A stretch of 64,000 nt of DNA from Yponomeuta sedellus (GCA_934045075.1 OW203726.1:17857988-17921987), one strand, 5' to 3'. Counted from the first letter of the stretch, positions 35,601-46,514 are shown. Numbers and translations: made by a program. Notes: generated by a model from the letters alone, not told the origin.

Positions 35601-38600
35601 ATCACGGGCGAATTGATTGAGACATAAACTTTTTTTTTTATGAAGGTAGGTTTATTGAAATATGTATAGGTATAATAATAATAATATTGGCCTTTTTTGC
35701 ATCTACTTAATGAGATGATTTATACAGCGTCCACAGTGGTATCTTCACTCACACTAGATGGGTGAAGGGACCACTCCGACGCTGTAGTGCCTGGGACATG
35801 GTTTTTTATAGATGGTGTAGGCTTGCCCAGCACCTATACCATCCTGACAGCTTAGTCGGCCTAGCCCACAGGAAAGACTAGTCAATACGTGCGGAGCCAA
35901 CCAAGCCGCGGGTTTCCTCACGATGTTTTCCTTCACCGTTAGCGTGTGGTATTGCGACTACAAATTCGCAAATGTACGTAACTTTGAAATTAAACAGTCA
36001 TTGGTACATGCCCGCAATCGGGATCGAACCTGGGGCTCTCGCTTGCCAGTCCATGGTTCTACCTACTGAGCTACCACCGCTTTATATAGGTAGGTAACTG
36101 ACAAACACAGCAAAGCAAAGGAAATCAAGTAATCACGATTGCTATATTAGCTTGGCTTCAACTTACAAACTGTGTGTGTGTGTGCGTGTGTGTGTGAGTG
36201 TGCGTGTCTGTGTAGTGTGTGCATGAGATACGATTATTTTTACGCAAAAGCAACAAAACAGAGATCTTTACACTGAAGCAGCCAAAACTAAATTAATTAT
36301 CTGCTAGGCTTACATGGGAGTAAATTAGTAACGTACGCGACTGTTTATATATTCATCTATCTATTTAAGACGTATTGGAGGGGCTGTCTGATAAAAGTTG
36401 CTTTACAAGTTGTTGTTTGAGACAGGGTTTTGATATTGTAAACAGGTCAATTTCAGAAAATCTATCATTGTATGTCTTAGGTATATATAGGGCAATATTC
36501 CCAAATGGAATTGGGAATATTGCCCTAAGACATATAGCCCTAAGACACTTTTTTGTGCAACAAAAGCTCTGTGGCTCTCTGTAGAATTACCCCACAGAAC
36601 TATCCCATGGCAAAGTAGCGCAAACATAGCTGTGATATACGAGAAGCGCAGTTTCTACCGACGACGTCATTTGCCTTATTCTTTTTAAAGTGAATATGAA
36701 TTTATTTATTTTATTGCATACTGCTTCGACTTGTGGTTTCCAAGTTTCATCCATTGTTCATCCAGGACAATGCCTAAAAATTTAGTTCAATCTACTTCTT
36801 GTATCTTGTACTATTATTTATTGCTATATACACGGATGTAAATCCGTGGCTATATATAGTTGATTTATTTTACTTTTTTGTTGTAAATTGAATGTAGGTA
36901 CTTTGTTTTATCTGAATTTATTACTAGATTATTACTTTTAAGCATTATTACAGTAGTAAGTATCTAGGGATTGGTGTATGTCGGTTTCAAAAGTGTCAAT
37001 ATTTTTTCCCTTTACAATCGTAAGCAAATAATACACTATCGCATTTTAGCGTGCTACAATATCATCGTCATACAATAGAAACAAAAGCGGCCCGAGAATA
37101 CTGTTGTGGGACACCACATGAAATCATCTCTGGTGAAGAGTCAAAAGATTTTACCGTGTTCGTTTCGTCTACGAATTTGGTTATCCGAGTTATTTGCCAA
37201 TTGAGTTAAATAACTTTTTTAGAAATTCAGTGCCGTACCTCTAATACCAACGTTTTCGAGTTAATTCAAGAGAATGCGGTAGTCAACAACAAAGTCGAGT
37301 TAAGCTTTGCTTAAATCAAGGAATAATGCTACCACTGGGAACCTGTCATTAGGCCCATTATTACGTGTTTCATCAGGTTAAAACTGGCTATCGTTGTTGA
37401 CTTGTTTCTTCTGAATCCGTTTTGATCTATTGTCAAAATATTATATTTTTCTAGAAAGTCCATTGTTCTCTTATACATTGCCTTTTCGACTACCTTTAAA
37501 ACAACTCCAAAAAATGAAACCTCTAAAAAATTATTCCTATCGAGTGAGTGGTAAATCTTACCCTTGTGCAAAATCATTACGTCTGCATTTTCAGCTTCAC
37601 ATTCGTTATCGTAGGTTTTGTTGTCGACACCACAGACTGGCCTGTATATTCTCGGACATGGCTTTTGACATTTGCCTGGGAAAAAATATCGCCTTTTAAA
37701 GTAAAAACCTACCACCGTGGACCCCGTGGAGTAGTATGGAATATGGTGGAGCCTAACCTTCTTGCGATGCAGGAAGAGACCCGTTCCCTTAGCAGTGGGG
37801 ACATACAAGGGTTGATAACTATCGATCGGAAATAAAAAATAAAAACCGGTCAAGTGCGAGTTGGTTTCGCGCACCGAAGGGTCCGTATCGGCATAAAGTA
37901 CGTAGGCCCCCGAGCTTCTCTCTAGCTTGCATTTTTTTAAACCCCCTATGTATGTAGTATTGAATATGTATGTCGCCGTGCATAATATGGCCATTTTCTG
38001 AAAAGGCTTTGAAGTTTCTAGGCAGCATTTAAAAATAGGTCTCACCATTATCGACTTCGACAACGTTTATTTTTTGCAAAATCGTATTATAAAATAAGTT
38101 AAATACGTAACTAAATATAATTCAATGTTAGGGCACAGGGTAGCCCCTAAAAAGCTCACATAAACCAGCGCAGGTCATGCGGGTGGAGTTCTCTGACCGT
38201 ATTAAGACAGGTGGTTAAAATTTATCGAATCAGTTTCTCGCTTCATGTGATACAACAAAGTTATTAAACAAAAAGATAACCATGACATGAGACCTGTGCA
38301 TTTGATAACAATTTAATTAAAGAAAATTAACTTAAAAACGAATCTAGAATTATTAAAGAAATAAAAAAAAAATACTCAACAAATTTATTTTTATTTAACA
38401 ATAATATTTATTAATTTAAAAATAAAAACTCGATACCTTAAAACACTCTAAAACGTTCATTAAAATAGTCTGTGGTGGAGATTTCACAATGAAAAGACGT
38501 AATCACAGATTAGCGAGCGTTGTTTCTAGAATTCTAGAACCGATTCTTATGACTTTGGCTGTTGTCTAACTTCTCTCTCACACTTTTTACCTCGGTTATG

Positions 38601-41600
38601 TCATTATGTCACAATGTATACCGGTCCTGATCCTTTACGTAGGTAACGTTTTGTTTACAGAAAGTTTTTATAAAGTGGGTGTCCGAAGTCCACTTTCTGC
38701 CCCCTGTGTCGATCCGGCTTGAGACGCGGCGACTAACCTCACCACCTTCGATTCATTTAGGATCCTGGTAAAAGGTGGTCCCTCTGCCTACCCCTCTGGG
38801 ATACAGGCGTGAGGTTATGTCATGTAACGTTTTGTAATTAAGAACAAGATTCAGAATCAGACGACGACGGTGATGAGGACGATAGGTGTATCCGACGAGT
38901 CCGCATGAGTAGATGTGAAAGATATTTTTATTGTATAAAATAATAGATAGACAGATAGAAAACACTTTATTGTACATAAAAAAGGAAATTACGCAGATAT
39001 TTCTTAACCTAAGAGTAATATATCTTTTCAATACAATTGCTCATAAAGTGGCTGTATGGCACAGAATGACACCCATAATCAAACTGTGACTTTTTCATTG
39101 CTATAACTCGCTAGTGAGTTATAGATTTTTTTTAATCTTATTGGTTGAGTTGCTTTGTTCTTAAAAAAGTTTTTATTCAAAAAAAGATCGTGTTCAATAG
39201 AACAATAGTACATTATGGTACGGTGTACGGTGTACCGGTGTACGGTGTAACATTGGTGATTACCGCGGAGGCGCCATTGACACCCGAGCCGGGCGAGGGT
39301 CTTAAGAGCTAAGGACGGTAATTATCAATACACACGTGTATCATACGACGTTTTTCAACACAATTGTGACTAAAATAACGTTAAAAACTCATTTTATTTA
39401 GTAGATAAATAAATATTTTTCCTTGGAGATTTCAGGTAGTAAACTTTCCATAACGTAAAAGGCTTCACATCTTATATCGGGTGGTGTACTACATAAATAA
39501 TTTTCTTCGTAAGTACTTGTGGACATTTTAATAAATAAATAACTATAATTTCATTATTTCATTAGTGAAATTAATAACAGTTGAGTTACTTTGTTCTCAA
39601 AAAAGTTTTTATTCAAAAAAAGAATCGTGTTCAATAGAACAAATAAATTAATGTTCCTATGGCTTGCTCATTTCATGCAACTTCTGATTTAAATAGATAA
39701 TTTTAACTCATACATGTTTAATAAATAAAACTTTCACTCAAATATAACTTTTGTTTTCTCTGTAATAAAATAAAACTTTAAATTCCTCATTTTGTACGTG
39801 GCAGAATAGGCGCAAATCCTATGCGCGGAAAATAAAAAAATATCTCATCACTTTAGTCTGCGGCCAATCGCAATTTCGCAATGCGCGCGCATAGGAAAAC
39901 TGATTAATTATTCCCGCCATAGCGAAACAATTTTCACAACTCGTTTTCACTATTGAAATTATAGGTATTTATTAATTAAAATGTCTATAAATACTAGTTA
40001 TAACGAAAATGATTTATGTTGTACAACGCCCGATAGGAGATGTGAAGACCTTTACGCTATGGAAAATTTACTACCTGAAAACACCAAGGAAAAATATCTA
40101 TTTATCTACTAAATAAAATGAGTTTTTAATGTTATTTTATTCACAAGTGAGTCATTCTACAAAAATAAAAATCGAGAATCAGTATTTTTAAAATTATTTT
40201 GACAATTTTTTTATTTTATTATGTAACTTACAATGTTACAAATCAAACGTGGCTAGTGCCCGAGATCAATTATTAAAAGTAAATGAGTTGTTGGCTTAGT
40301 TTTAAAATTGACTTGCACAGGATTGATCAACTCTTGCACAGAAATGACTAAATCCTCTCCGATGAATTGATGTAACAAAAATTATCGAATCGTGATCCGA
40401 AAAAATACTTAATCTTAAGGTATTCATCAAAAAATCAATCTTAGACCTTTTAAAAATCAACATCTGGTAAACAAAGAAAATTAAAATATGTGGTGCACAG
40501 AAATGACGTTCATTCATGTGACTTTTTTTCATAGGAACTATTTATTTACTCATAAATACTATGTAATCAGTCTTATTATCTGAGAACAATATAGACCGTG
40601 AACAGACTGGACAGGACGACAAGTGACAACTTACCCTTGTGCGCAATTTGTACGTTTTCATTCTCTGCCTCGCAACTGTTTGGGTAGGTCTTTCCGTCGA
40701 CGCCGCAGACTGGGCTATAAAGTAAAGGGCATCTCTTTCGGCACCGCCCTGCAAAAACCCCGTTTACCTTGTACCTCTCAATTATAACTACATCGGTACC
40801 CACCTATGAAATTCGACTGACGGATAGTGAAAACCTTCAAACTCTCTCTATTCCGCCACTATAGTTACCCCCGATTTCTCGTACACTAACATCGGTTAAT
40901 ATAAACAGCAGTAAATTGTAATGCGGCCAGTATACAATGGCCCATGCTGGCCCACTGCTCGTCATTGCCATTGTGTACACGGGGCAATGGTGTGCAGTGG
41001 CGGACAATTGTCTATAGTGGCGCGCAATCGGACAGTTGTCGGTTTTTTGGGCAAACTTCAAAGCAATCGTGGCGTAGCGTGGCCCATCCCTGTTTACACA
41101 GTGGCCCATCGTTTAGTCAATTGACCTTCAAGTTTTTTGATTTATATCAATCTGAGGCCGTAATTTTGCGCCTTTTGCGCCATTTTTTTAATAACTTTGT
41201 TGTTGTACATACTTATGTAATACTTTTAAATAAATAAAACAATTAAATAGTAAATAAAAAAAAAACTGCGGCCGCAATTACTTCAACGTCCATCGCAAGT
41301 GGTTTGCCAGACAGCAATGAGCCACGCGCCATTGTGGAAACAGCTAGTGATCGTGGCCTACAGTTGTGAATGAGAATATTGTAATAAAGAGGTTCGAAAT
41401 TTCACTGATGCCGGTGAGTCGCCCATTAGCTCAGTTGGAAAGAGCGCTGGCACGGATAGACAGAGTTCGCGGGTTCGAATCCCGGCATAGGTGGAATTTT
41501 TAACCCTTTAAATAGGTTTTGAAAATTGTCGAAAAAACCAGCGATATCATTCCGATGTAAAAACCTAACTGCAAAGTAGGTACTCGGGGGCTGCAAGTGA

Positions 41601-42738
41601 TGCAAACTACTTCAGTCTGATGTCGCTGCCTGTACGTAATACAGAGAATATTCTAGAGGTTCGAAATTTTACTGATGCCGGTGAGTCGCTCCTTAGCTCA
41701 GTTGGAAAGAGGGCTGGCACGGATAGCCTGAGGTCGCGGGTTTGAATCCCGGCATGAGTGGAATTTTTAGCCTCAGGTTTTTAATATTGTCCTTAGAACG
41801 GGTTAGTGCATTAAAAAGAATATAAGCACTATGATTTTCGTCGGAAAATATCAAATAGTTTACAAATAATGTTTTTGTTGTAAAATAAAAAACGGTTTTT
41901 CGCTCTCCTGAAAAGTAGTAATTAACATACCTTCTTGCCACACTGTTATTCCTGCACTCTCAGCCATACATTCGTTGCCATAGTTTATGCCATCTGAGCC
42001 GCAAATTTCATGTAAGTGTTTCGGGCATGGCTTGCCACTCGTGGCCATGCTGACAAAGATGCATACTAAAATAAAAAAGAATTGGGGCTTACGTCAAGTT
42101 CTCTTAGCATTCTCTTAATCAGACTTAACCTGCGGGGCGGGTTATTATGTAACAGTCCACTGTGTTGGGTTGTCCATCATACATAACGTTTCTGAAGTGT
42201 CAAAATATGTATGTATTTGACAGCTAGAGTAGTTTAAATAAAGTAACAGTTCCCCTGATTGCGAAAACAAAGAGTTCTCTTTTCCGCGCATGAATGATGC
42301 CTTTATTGGTGCTAGCTAGGGTACCTTTTTGGGATGGTCCATGTCCAGTAGCAGATAGGTACGTGCTGATCAATTAATTGATCGATTGATGTGTATAAAT
42401 AGGTAAGTATGGTGGATTCAGTATGACCGTATGCAGAAGCCAAACGAGACATAATAATCGGGCACAAACAAAACTAAAACAATTTCTATGAAATAATATT
42501 TTAGGATGTATTTAGGGATTTTTTTAGATTCTGTATACACACTACATAACCTGCTCGCATGATAGTTGCTACCTTAAATTGAACTTCATCACTTAGAAAT
42601 GAAGCCGAAAGCCATTGAAAAAATTATACTAGCTTTACCGGTTGTAGGGTTGAACCATAAAAAAATATAATTGCCGTAAGCCGTAATCGGGTAAAGTGCG
42701 AACTTACCAAAGACACTCAAAACGGAAATTCTGGACAT
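32524..42738 (-). CDS. Secreted multi-Kazal serine protease inhibitor, gene 1 (3' end not found)
   Basis: Six minus exons join in phase: 42738-42708 (signal-peptide start), 42065-41931, 40748-40635, 37675-37562, 34163-34041 and 32646-32524. The spliced start MSRISVLSVFVCIFVSMATS is a clear signal peptide, so the product is secreted. Each following exon adds one Kazal-type domain with PVCGVDG/TYxNxC. Kazal domains block serine proteases through an exposed loop; the residue two after the loop cysteine (P1) sets specificity and here is K, L, R, F, F. Every exon is phase 1 at both ends. Each domain has only four cysteines; the fourth (G-x-C) comes from the next exon. Domain 5 therefore needs a small terminal exon, which I could not locate. 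Introns hold a LINE RT fragment, SINEs and a MITE. Confidence 0.85.
33418..33608 (-). repeat. tRNA-headed SINE, family V (duplication unit 2)
   Basis: Paralogous to 31610-31795, with the same neighbours on both sides. Confidence 0.65.
33795..33880 (-). repeat. Non-LTR 3' tail, (TATC)n, inserted in unit 2
   Basis: On minus: TACTCTTAGGTAAAAAATAT, then TACAATAAAGTG and CTATCTATC. Unit 1 reads straight through this point (GCGGTAGCTATAGC), so it is a post-duplication insertion or a deletion in unit 1. Confidence 0.65.
34041..34163 (-). CDS. Kazal gene 1 exon 5 (domain 4, P1 = Phe)
   Basis: 123 nt, GECNPPVGCTFEYHPVCGVD to GVKILHDG, donor GTAAGC. Lies in duplication unit 2. Reading past the donor gives a tail that is out of frame with the tail of the sister copy, which supports splicing. 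Confidence 0.88.
34456..34668. mobile_element. TA-flanked MITE, family B (copy 1)
   Basis: 213 bp with about 36-bp terminal inverted repeats starting CAGTGCGTTCACATTAACTT, flanked by TA. A near-identical 213-bp copy is at 46515-46727. The matching site in duplication unit 1 is empty. Confidence 0.9.
34890..35250 (-). mobile_element. Non-LTR retrotransposon, 3' coding end
   Basis: A minus frame reads RHKTLICPKVNLELFRRNMV, IKIFNSLPKEI and NRFDNALPNWLVQK, the usual C-terminal tail of CR1/Jockey-type reverse transcriptases (IYNSLP...F...LK...L). It is 5' truncated. The CATTCATTCATT at 35208-35222 is a simple-repeat flank. Confidence 0.6.
35690..36083 (-). repeat. tRNA-headed SINE, family S (long copy)
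   Basis: The minus head (36083-36000) reads GCGGTGGTAGCTCAGTAGGT with the B box GGTTCGATCCCGATTGC. The body has ACGGTGAAGGAAAACATCGT and GTATTGACTAGTCTTTCCTG. Confidence 0.7.
36170..36222 (+). repeat. (TG)n microsatellite
   Basis: Interrupted TG repeat with GCG and GAG variants. Confidence 0.9.
36489..36527. repeat. Perfect short hairpin (GGGCAATATTCCCA)
   Basis: GGGCAATATTCCCA pairs with TGGGAATATTGCCC over a short loop. The wider GTCTTAGG...CCTAAGAC flanks are also inverted. It is likely a fragment of a fold-back element. Confidence 0.6.
36750..37545 (-). pseudogene. Non-LTR reverse transcriptase fragment (CR1/Jockey-like), broken
   Basis: Minus frames give KVVEKAMYKRTMDFLEKYNI, DQNGFRRNKSTTIASF, ALFLDLSKA, ENVGIRGTALNF, then a degraded GVPQ/ILGP-like stretch and a YxDD-like site (CMTMIL). 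These are RT motifs in the right order, with several stops and frameshifts, so it is dead. It is joined by chance to the Kazal exon at 37562 in one long open frame. Confidence 0.8.
37562..37675 (-). CDS. Kazal gene 1 exon 4 (domain 3, P1 = Arg)
   Basis: 114 nt after TTTTTCCCAG. Encodes GKCQKPCPRIYRPVCGVDNK to DVMILHKG. Its framework (KCQKxC, EAENADV) is closest to gene 2 exon 4. Immediately downstream in the intron is a LINE reverse-transcriptase fragment. Confidence 0.9.
37712..37820 (+). repeat. 5S-derived SINE, 3' end fragment
   Basis: GGTGGAGCCTAACCTTCTTG and GTGGGGACATACAAGGGTTG, matching the end of 47028-47373. Lies 37 bp from the exon 4 acceptor. Confidence 0.6.
37840..38060 (+). repeat. 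Interspersed repeat starting AAAACCGGTCAAGTGCGAG
   Basis: This start and the following GCGCACCGAAGGGTCCGTA are typical of a repeat that I recall as widespread in Lepidoptera. No coding capacity is seen in this fragment. Confidence 0.5.
38780..39025. repeat. RTE-like 3' end (plus) and (TATC)n LINE tail (minus)
   Basis: CCTACCCCTCTGGGATACAG at 38789 is the 3' UTR phrase also found beside the RTE at 43571, here ending in ATGTCATGT. At 38940-39025 a minus tail like 33795-33880 follows. Confidence 0.5.
39398..39526 (-). other. Small ORF of 42 residues, inverted partner of 39981-40112
   Basis: Reads MSTSTYEENYLCSTPPDIRC and ...LLPEISKEKYLFIY then TAA. Homologous over its whole length to the plus-strand ORF at 39981-40112. 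The LLPExxKEKY segment recalls the N-terminal part of tyrosine-recombinase-like (Crypton-related) proteins in insects, from memory only. Function unknown; could be a transposon remnant. Confidence 0.45.
39981..40112 (+). other. Small ORF of 43 residues, inverted partner of 39398-39526
   Basis: Reads MSINTSYNENDLCCTTPDRR and ...LLPENTKEKYLFIY then TAA. The upstream GAAATTATAGGTATTTATTA and the downstream AAATAAAATGAGTTTTTAA are shared with the inverted copy, so the repeat arms are about 200 bp each. The two starts face each other across about 450 bp. Confidence 0.45.
40635..40748 (-). CDS. Kazal gene 1 exon 3 (domain 2, P1 = Leu)
   Basis: 114 nt after TTTTTGCAG. Encodes GRCRKRCPLLYSPVCGVDGK to NVQIAHKG. 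The first cysteine closes domain 1. P1 leucine suggests chymotrypsin-, elastase- or subtilisin-like targets. Confidence 0.9.
41385..41525 (+). mobile_element. Fold-back tRNA-like element (copy at 41.4 kb)
   Basis: Core at 41420-41494 with GCCCATTAGCTCAGTTGG and GGGTTCGAATCCCGGC, then the AATAGGTTTT-type inner end. In Kazal gene 1 intron 2. Confidence 0.7.
41645..41815 (+). mobile_element. Fold-back tRNA-like element (copy at 41.7 kb)
   Basis: Core at 41687-41761 (GCTCCTTAGCTCAGTTGG), with a mutated acceptor stem, then TTTTTAGCCTCAGG and the outer end AACGGGTTAGTGCATT. About 115 bp left of Kazal exon 2. Confidence 0.7.
41931..42065 (-). CDS. Kazal gene 1 exon 2 (end of signal peptide, domain 1, P1 = Lys)
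   Basis: 135 nt. Encodes VCIFVSMATSGKPCPKHLHE and ICGSDGINYGNEC, ending WQEG. Cysteines: PC, IC, EC; the fourth is in exon 3. P1 is K, which suggests trypsin-like targets. Confidence 0.88.
42708..42738 (-). CDS. Kazal gene 1 exon 1 (signal peptide start)
   Basis: 31 nt, ATG to TTTG, encoding MSRISVLSVF before a GTAAGT donor. Same length and phase as exon 1 of Kazal gene 2 (53435-53465). Chosen because splicing to 42065 yields a continuous hydrophobic signal sequence. Confidence 0.8.
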
Positions 42739-42825
42739 CGTGAGAAAATTTTACATATATTTATTTGTATATTTTTGAAGAGGTTCGGGAACCTCGTACG
42801 TCTGCTGGCTGAATATGTCTGCAGA

Positions 42826-42833
42826 TATTTATA
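42826..42833 (-). promoter_or_regulatory. Possible TATA box of Kazal gene 1
   Basis: TATAAATA on the minus strand about 90 bp upstream of the ATG at 42738. A TATA-driven, inducible secreted-protein promoter would be usual for such a gene; no transcript evidence is available here. Confidence 0.4.
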
Positions 42834-43365
42834 CACAGTCTAATAAGGTGGATATAATTCAATATTGTACGCTTTTATTGCGTGTTGAGCCCTAATGAGT
42901 TTTATAATTTAGCACCATTCGATCGATTAGCACATTCGCTTCGAATTTACAAGCTCTATTACGGAAATTTGTTATAGGTCATTTAGTATTTACACCATAA
43001 AGTACCTACTTACAAACCTCACAGAAAAATTAAATAGACAAAACTCAAAAATATCTCAACAATTCAAAATAAATCATGTTTCGCTAACCATAACAATCTT
43101 GCTAGGCTTAGGTTTAAATTCTTTAAAAGCTTTATTATGAAACATTTGCTCCCCTTGTATGGTGTGTTTTTGTACCAAGTGACTAGAATTGATATTCTAA
43201 AAGATATTAGCTGTAGAGAAAGATAATCATCAGAATAATTTATATTTAAATTTCATTTTGGCTCCGTGTTGATTTTTTTTGTGAATACTGTCAACCAGAA
43301 TTATTATAAGCAAGAAAAAAATATAAACAGGTAGTATCTAGGCGGCCTAGCATAGAGATGATAAG

Positions 43366-43570
43366 TACATACATACATAAATACATACATACATACATAC
43401 ATACATACATACATACATACATACATACATACATACATACATACATACATACATACATACATACATACATACATACATACATACATACATACATACATAC
43501 ATACATACATACATACATACATACATACATACATACATACATACATACATACATACATACATACATACAT
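43366..43570 (-). repeat. (ATGT)n tetranucleotide array, 205 bp
   Basis: About 51 TACA/ATGT units with a single interruption near 43379. On minus it directly follows the 3' end of the RTE fragment, so it is best read as that LINE's microsatellite tail, later expanded. The long MYVC and HTYI reading frames across it are artefacts. Confidence 0.95.
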
Positions 43571-44054
43571 AACCTCACGCCTGTATCCCAGAGGGGTAGG
43601 CAGAGACCAGGGACTGCCACTTGCCACGATCCTGACAGACCTTCGCTGTATCAACGTTCATAAGTCGTTGCATGCACGCACGCCGGTTCCGGGTACTTTT
43701 TATATTTCCTTTTACATCCCCTAATACATCACCTATTTGGTCTATGTATGTCCGCCTGGGACGTCCCTTACCAGCCCTTCCACTCACATTCGCAATATAT
43801 ATTTGTTTCGTCAATCTTTCTTCCTTCATCCTCTCCAAATTTCCAAACCAACGCGACATTCCTTTCTTAATTCTAGTCACTACATCCTCTTTCACTCCAC
43901 AACGTTCTCTAATCAGACTATTCAGACGTATCCTGTCATTCAAAGCCCTACACGTACTTCTGAAGGACCTCATTTTTACTGCATTAATTCTACTTTCTTG
44001 CTTCTTTAGCCACACCATAGTCTCGCTACCATACCTAAGTGTTGGGACCAGCAC
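43571..44054 (-). mobile_element. RTE-type LINE, C-terminal coding end and 3' UTR
   Basis: A minus frame of 159 codons reads LRYGSETMVWLKKQESRINA, KMRSFRSTCRALNDRIR, ERCGVKEDVVTRIKKG, GRAGKGRPRRTYIDQI and WQSLVSAYPSGIQA. This is the region behind the RT domain of RTE elements. The frame is intact but lacks RT and endonuclease: 5' truncated. Confidence 0.8.
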
Positions 44055-44132
44055 ACCATTATGAATAGATGATAAGTACTACGAGTTTGGCACAAATATA
44101 CAAAATTTTACAGAATCGTATCTCCTCTTTAT

Positions 44133-44192
44133 CGGAAAAAGGGAATAAACGTTCTTGACCGTGTAGGTTCAAGAACGTTTAATACCTTTTCC
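44133..44192. repeat. Hairpin (AATAAACGTTCTTGA)
   Basis: Arms CGGAAAA..GGGAATAAACGTTCTTGA and TCAAGAACGTTTAATACC..TTTTCCG with a small loop. Related stretches with AACGTTCTTGA occur at 5660 and 58075. Confidence 0.6.
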
Positions 44193-45444
44193 GTTATATA
44201 GTGGTGGGGGGGGGGGGGATAAAAAAAAACATCCTTGTGTAGGGTATTGTTGGATTAGTCGTTTATAAATATTGTGAGTGTAGCAAAACCAGTTTTCTAT
44301 TTAATTTCGGGATCCGCTTGGGAAATATTATGCTTTGAAGCGCTAGTTTATTTATCTTTAATATAAAATTAAAAATGAATCGCTGAATGTGTTGGTAACC
44401 GCAAATCCCGGGAGCAGCTGAACCGATTTCGCTAATTCTTTTTTTAAATATTCCTTGAAGTACGAGGATGGTTCTTACGCAGAGAAAATTAAAAATAAAA
44501 ATAAAGAGTCGACTGTTAGGTGGTACGAAGTTCTCTGGGTTGTGAATACGAGGTAGGTTCTGCAAGTTCGAGTAATAGATGGCGGCCAACTTACAAAAGG
44601 AGAACCTTGTACAAATTAGTTTGAGCACAGTTTGATGAAGATGTTATTTCTGTAAAACAGGTAAACTGCTGGTAAAGATCCTACTTTGCCGTGATTTCCT
44701 TTTTTATGTGCGTTCGGATATTTTTTCATGAAAAAGGCTTTTCTTGGCCTAAACGTCTGTTCCTGACGACTATAACAAAAAATCCGGCCTTAAATATTAA
44801 GATATTTAACTACTATTTATGGCACATCCACACCAATATTTTTAAACGATCAATCCAATATTTTCCGCTCTATATGTGGTATAGGCGAAAAAGTCATCAT
44901 CCCTAATTTATGTATAGTGTACATGCCGTAATTTTTTTTTAATTTAATTCTACCATTTTGTCGGTCCGTTCTCATATTTTTATTATATATCTGCCAAATT
45001 TTCAGCTTTTCTAAACTAAAAACCATAATTCGAGAGACTACTTCGACAGATATTAAATAATTAAAATTAAATAGCGACGAAGCCGATATCGATAATCAAT
45101 ATTTGCATTGCTAAGTTGTAATAATTAGCGAATATTATAATTGCAAAAAGCCCTTTAAAGGTCAGCTTTTTTACAGCTGTCAGCTGGGTTCACCAAAATT
45201 AATTAAATGGCGCTGTACCAACCCCGTCGGGTAGGTACAGCAAGAAGCGTTATCAAAACGTGGATATCTAACCACGAAATAGTTTGAATACTCTTCGGCT
45301 GGCCTATCTTCATTTAAATAGGGCTTGCGCCAACCCCATCCATCGATCAAATAAGTCTATTCATTTTATGTGTTAATGGTCATTTCCACGTAGAAAACCT
45401 CATCCTCACAATTGAAAACCAAAATTAAAGCATATTGAACTACA

Positions 45445-45500
45445 GGATTTAGGAGTTTACACGAGCGAAACCTTTTTTGCTCGTGTAAACTCCTAAATCC
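45445..45500. repeat. Perfect 22-bp inverted repeat
   Basis: GGATTTAGGAGTTTACACGA (plus GC) is mirrored exactly at 45479-45500 across a 12-nt loop GAAACCTTTTTT. No mismatch is visible. Confidence 0.85.
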
Positions 45501-46514
45501 AGTAGTGTCATGCATGATATTAATTAGCATATGCGAATATACGAACATTCATGGGTATATACGAATGAATGTTTGAATCGAAGTATCTGTGTATGACTGT
45601 ATGTATGTTGGGTGTTTATCTGTTCCCTTACAGAGCCTAACGACTGGTCTGATTTTGATAAATGAGATATCGTTGAATTTATCTAAATTCCCTAAAAAAT
45701 CCGATATGGCGGCCGTGGGAAAGCGAGGACTTCCTAAGTGAAAATGATCGTATACCCTTGACATGGGTATCAAATTAAAGTTAATAGACCTTGTCCAAAA
45801 TGTACAACAAATTATGTGAAAATATTATAAGAAATGTTAAATGTCTTGTCGTTCTTCATAGAAGCTTCTTGGTAATCGTTAAAAATTACATGAAAACTAA
45901 AAAAACTTATAAAAAAAATATGTGTTATAAAAATTTTATCCAGAGAATATTTGCAATTTATTTAATGATACGCGTGGTGGTTAAGCTCTGTAGTCTATCT
46001 CTAAGGTAAGGCCTGCAGTGGGACATATATGCTGGTTGTAAGTCATCGTACCTAATGGATACCAGTGGTAACCAGCGCCATATTTTTAAAATATCGATGA
46101 GCACAGCACTAGCCTGACTATTGCAACACTTGTGCAAAATGAACTGTCAAAGTAGACTACTTGAATTATGGTTTTTACTATAATACCAATAGACAGACAA
46201 ACTGATAGATTATGGCGAAACTATAAGGGTTCCCTTTTGATTACGGATCCCTAAAAAGAGCCGGCGTATCCGGGGGAATACAGAGTCAAGGTTTACTACC
46301 ACTTGCTACGATCATGAATTCATGACATAGGGAACTATTACGTTATATTACTAAAAAAACGCTTCTTTTAAAGAAAAAAAACTCTCGTTTAATTTTAATC
46401 GTTTAATAATTCAAAGATCGATTATCGACGTTCAGTGGCAAGGTCCTGTAAAAAGTAAATCGATATGTTATTAACTAGACAGTATAAAAAAATCAAAGAT
46501 GGAGACATAAGCTA

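Larger units (their letters stand above)
39360..40152. repeat. Inverted repeat, about 200-bp arms, carrying the two small ORFs
   Basis: The left arm (about 39360-39560) and right arm (about 39945-40152) are reverse complements at an estimated 80% identity. The loop of roughly 390 bp holds a 60-bp stretch at 39581-39645 (TTTTTATTCAAAAAAAGAAT) that also occurs outside at 39145-39206. Fits a fold-back transposon in a Kazal intron. Confidence 0.65.
42840..46514. other. Interval between the two Kazal genes, no intact exon found
   Basis: Should contain the terminal exon of Kazal gene 2, but I could not identify it. Contents: LINE end with microsatellite tail (43366-44054), two hairpins (44133-44192, 45445-45500) and repeat remnants near 45600-45790 and 46180-46260 (GGGTTCCCTTTTGATTACGG). 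Confidence 0.5.

Noticed and set aside
40900..41110. Possible exon or MITE with repeated TGGCCCA/CAATGG words
   Set aside because: No clear terminal repeats, domain or conserved frame; it seems to be a short decayed repeat.
43291..43663. Long reading frames of repeated MYVC or HTYI residues
   Set aside because: They are translations of a tetranucleotide microsatellite, open in several frames on both strands.
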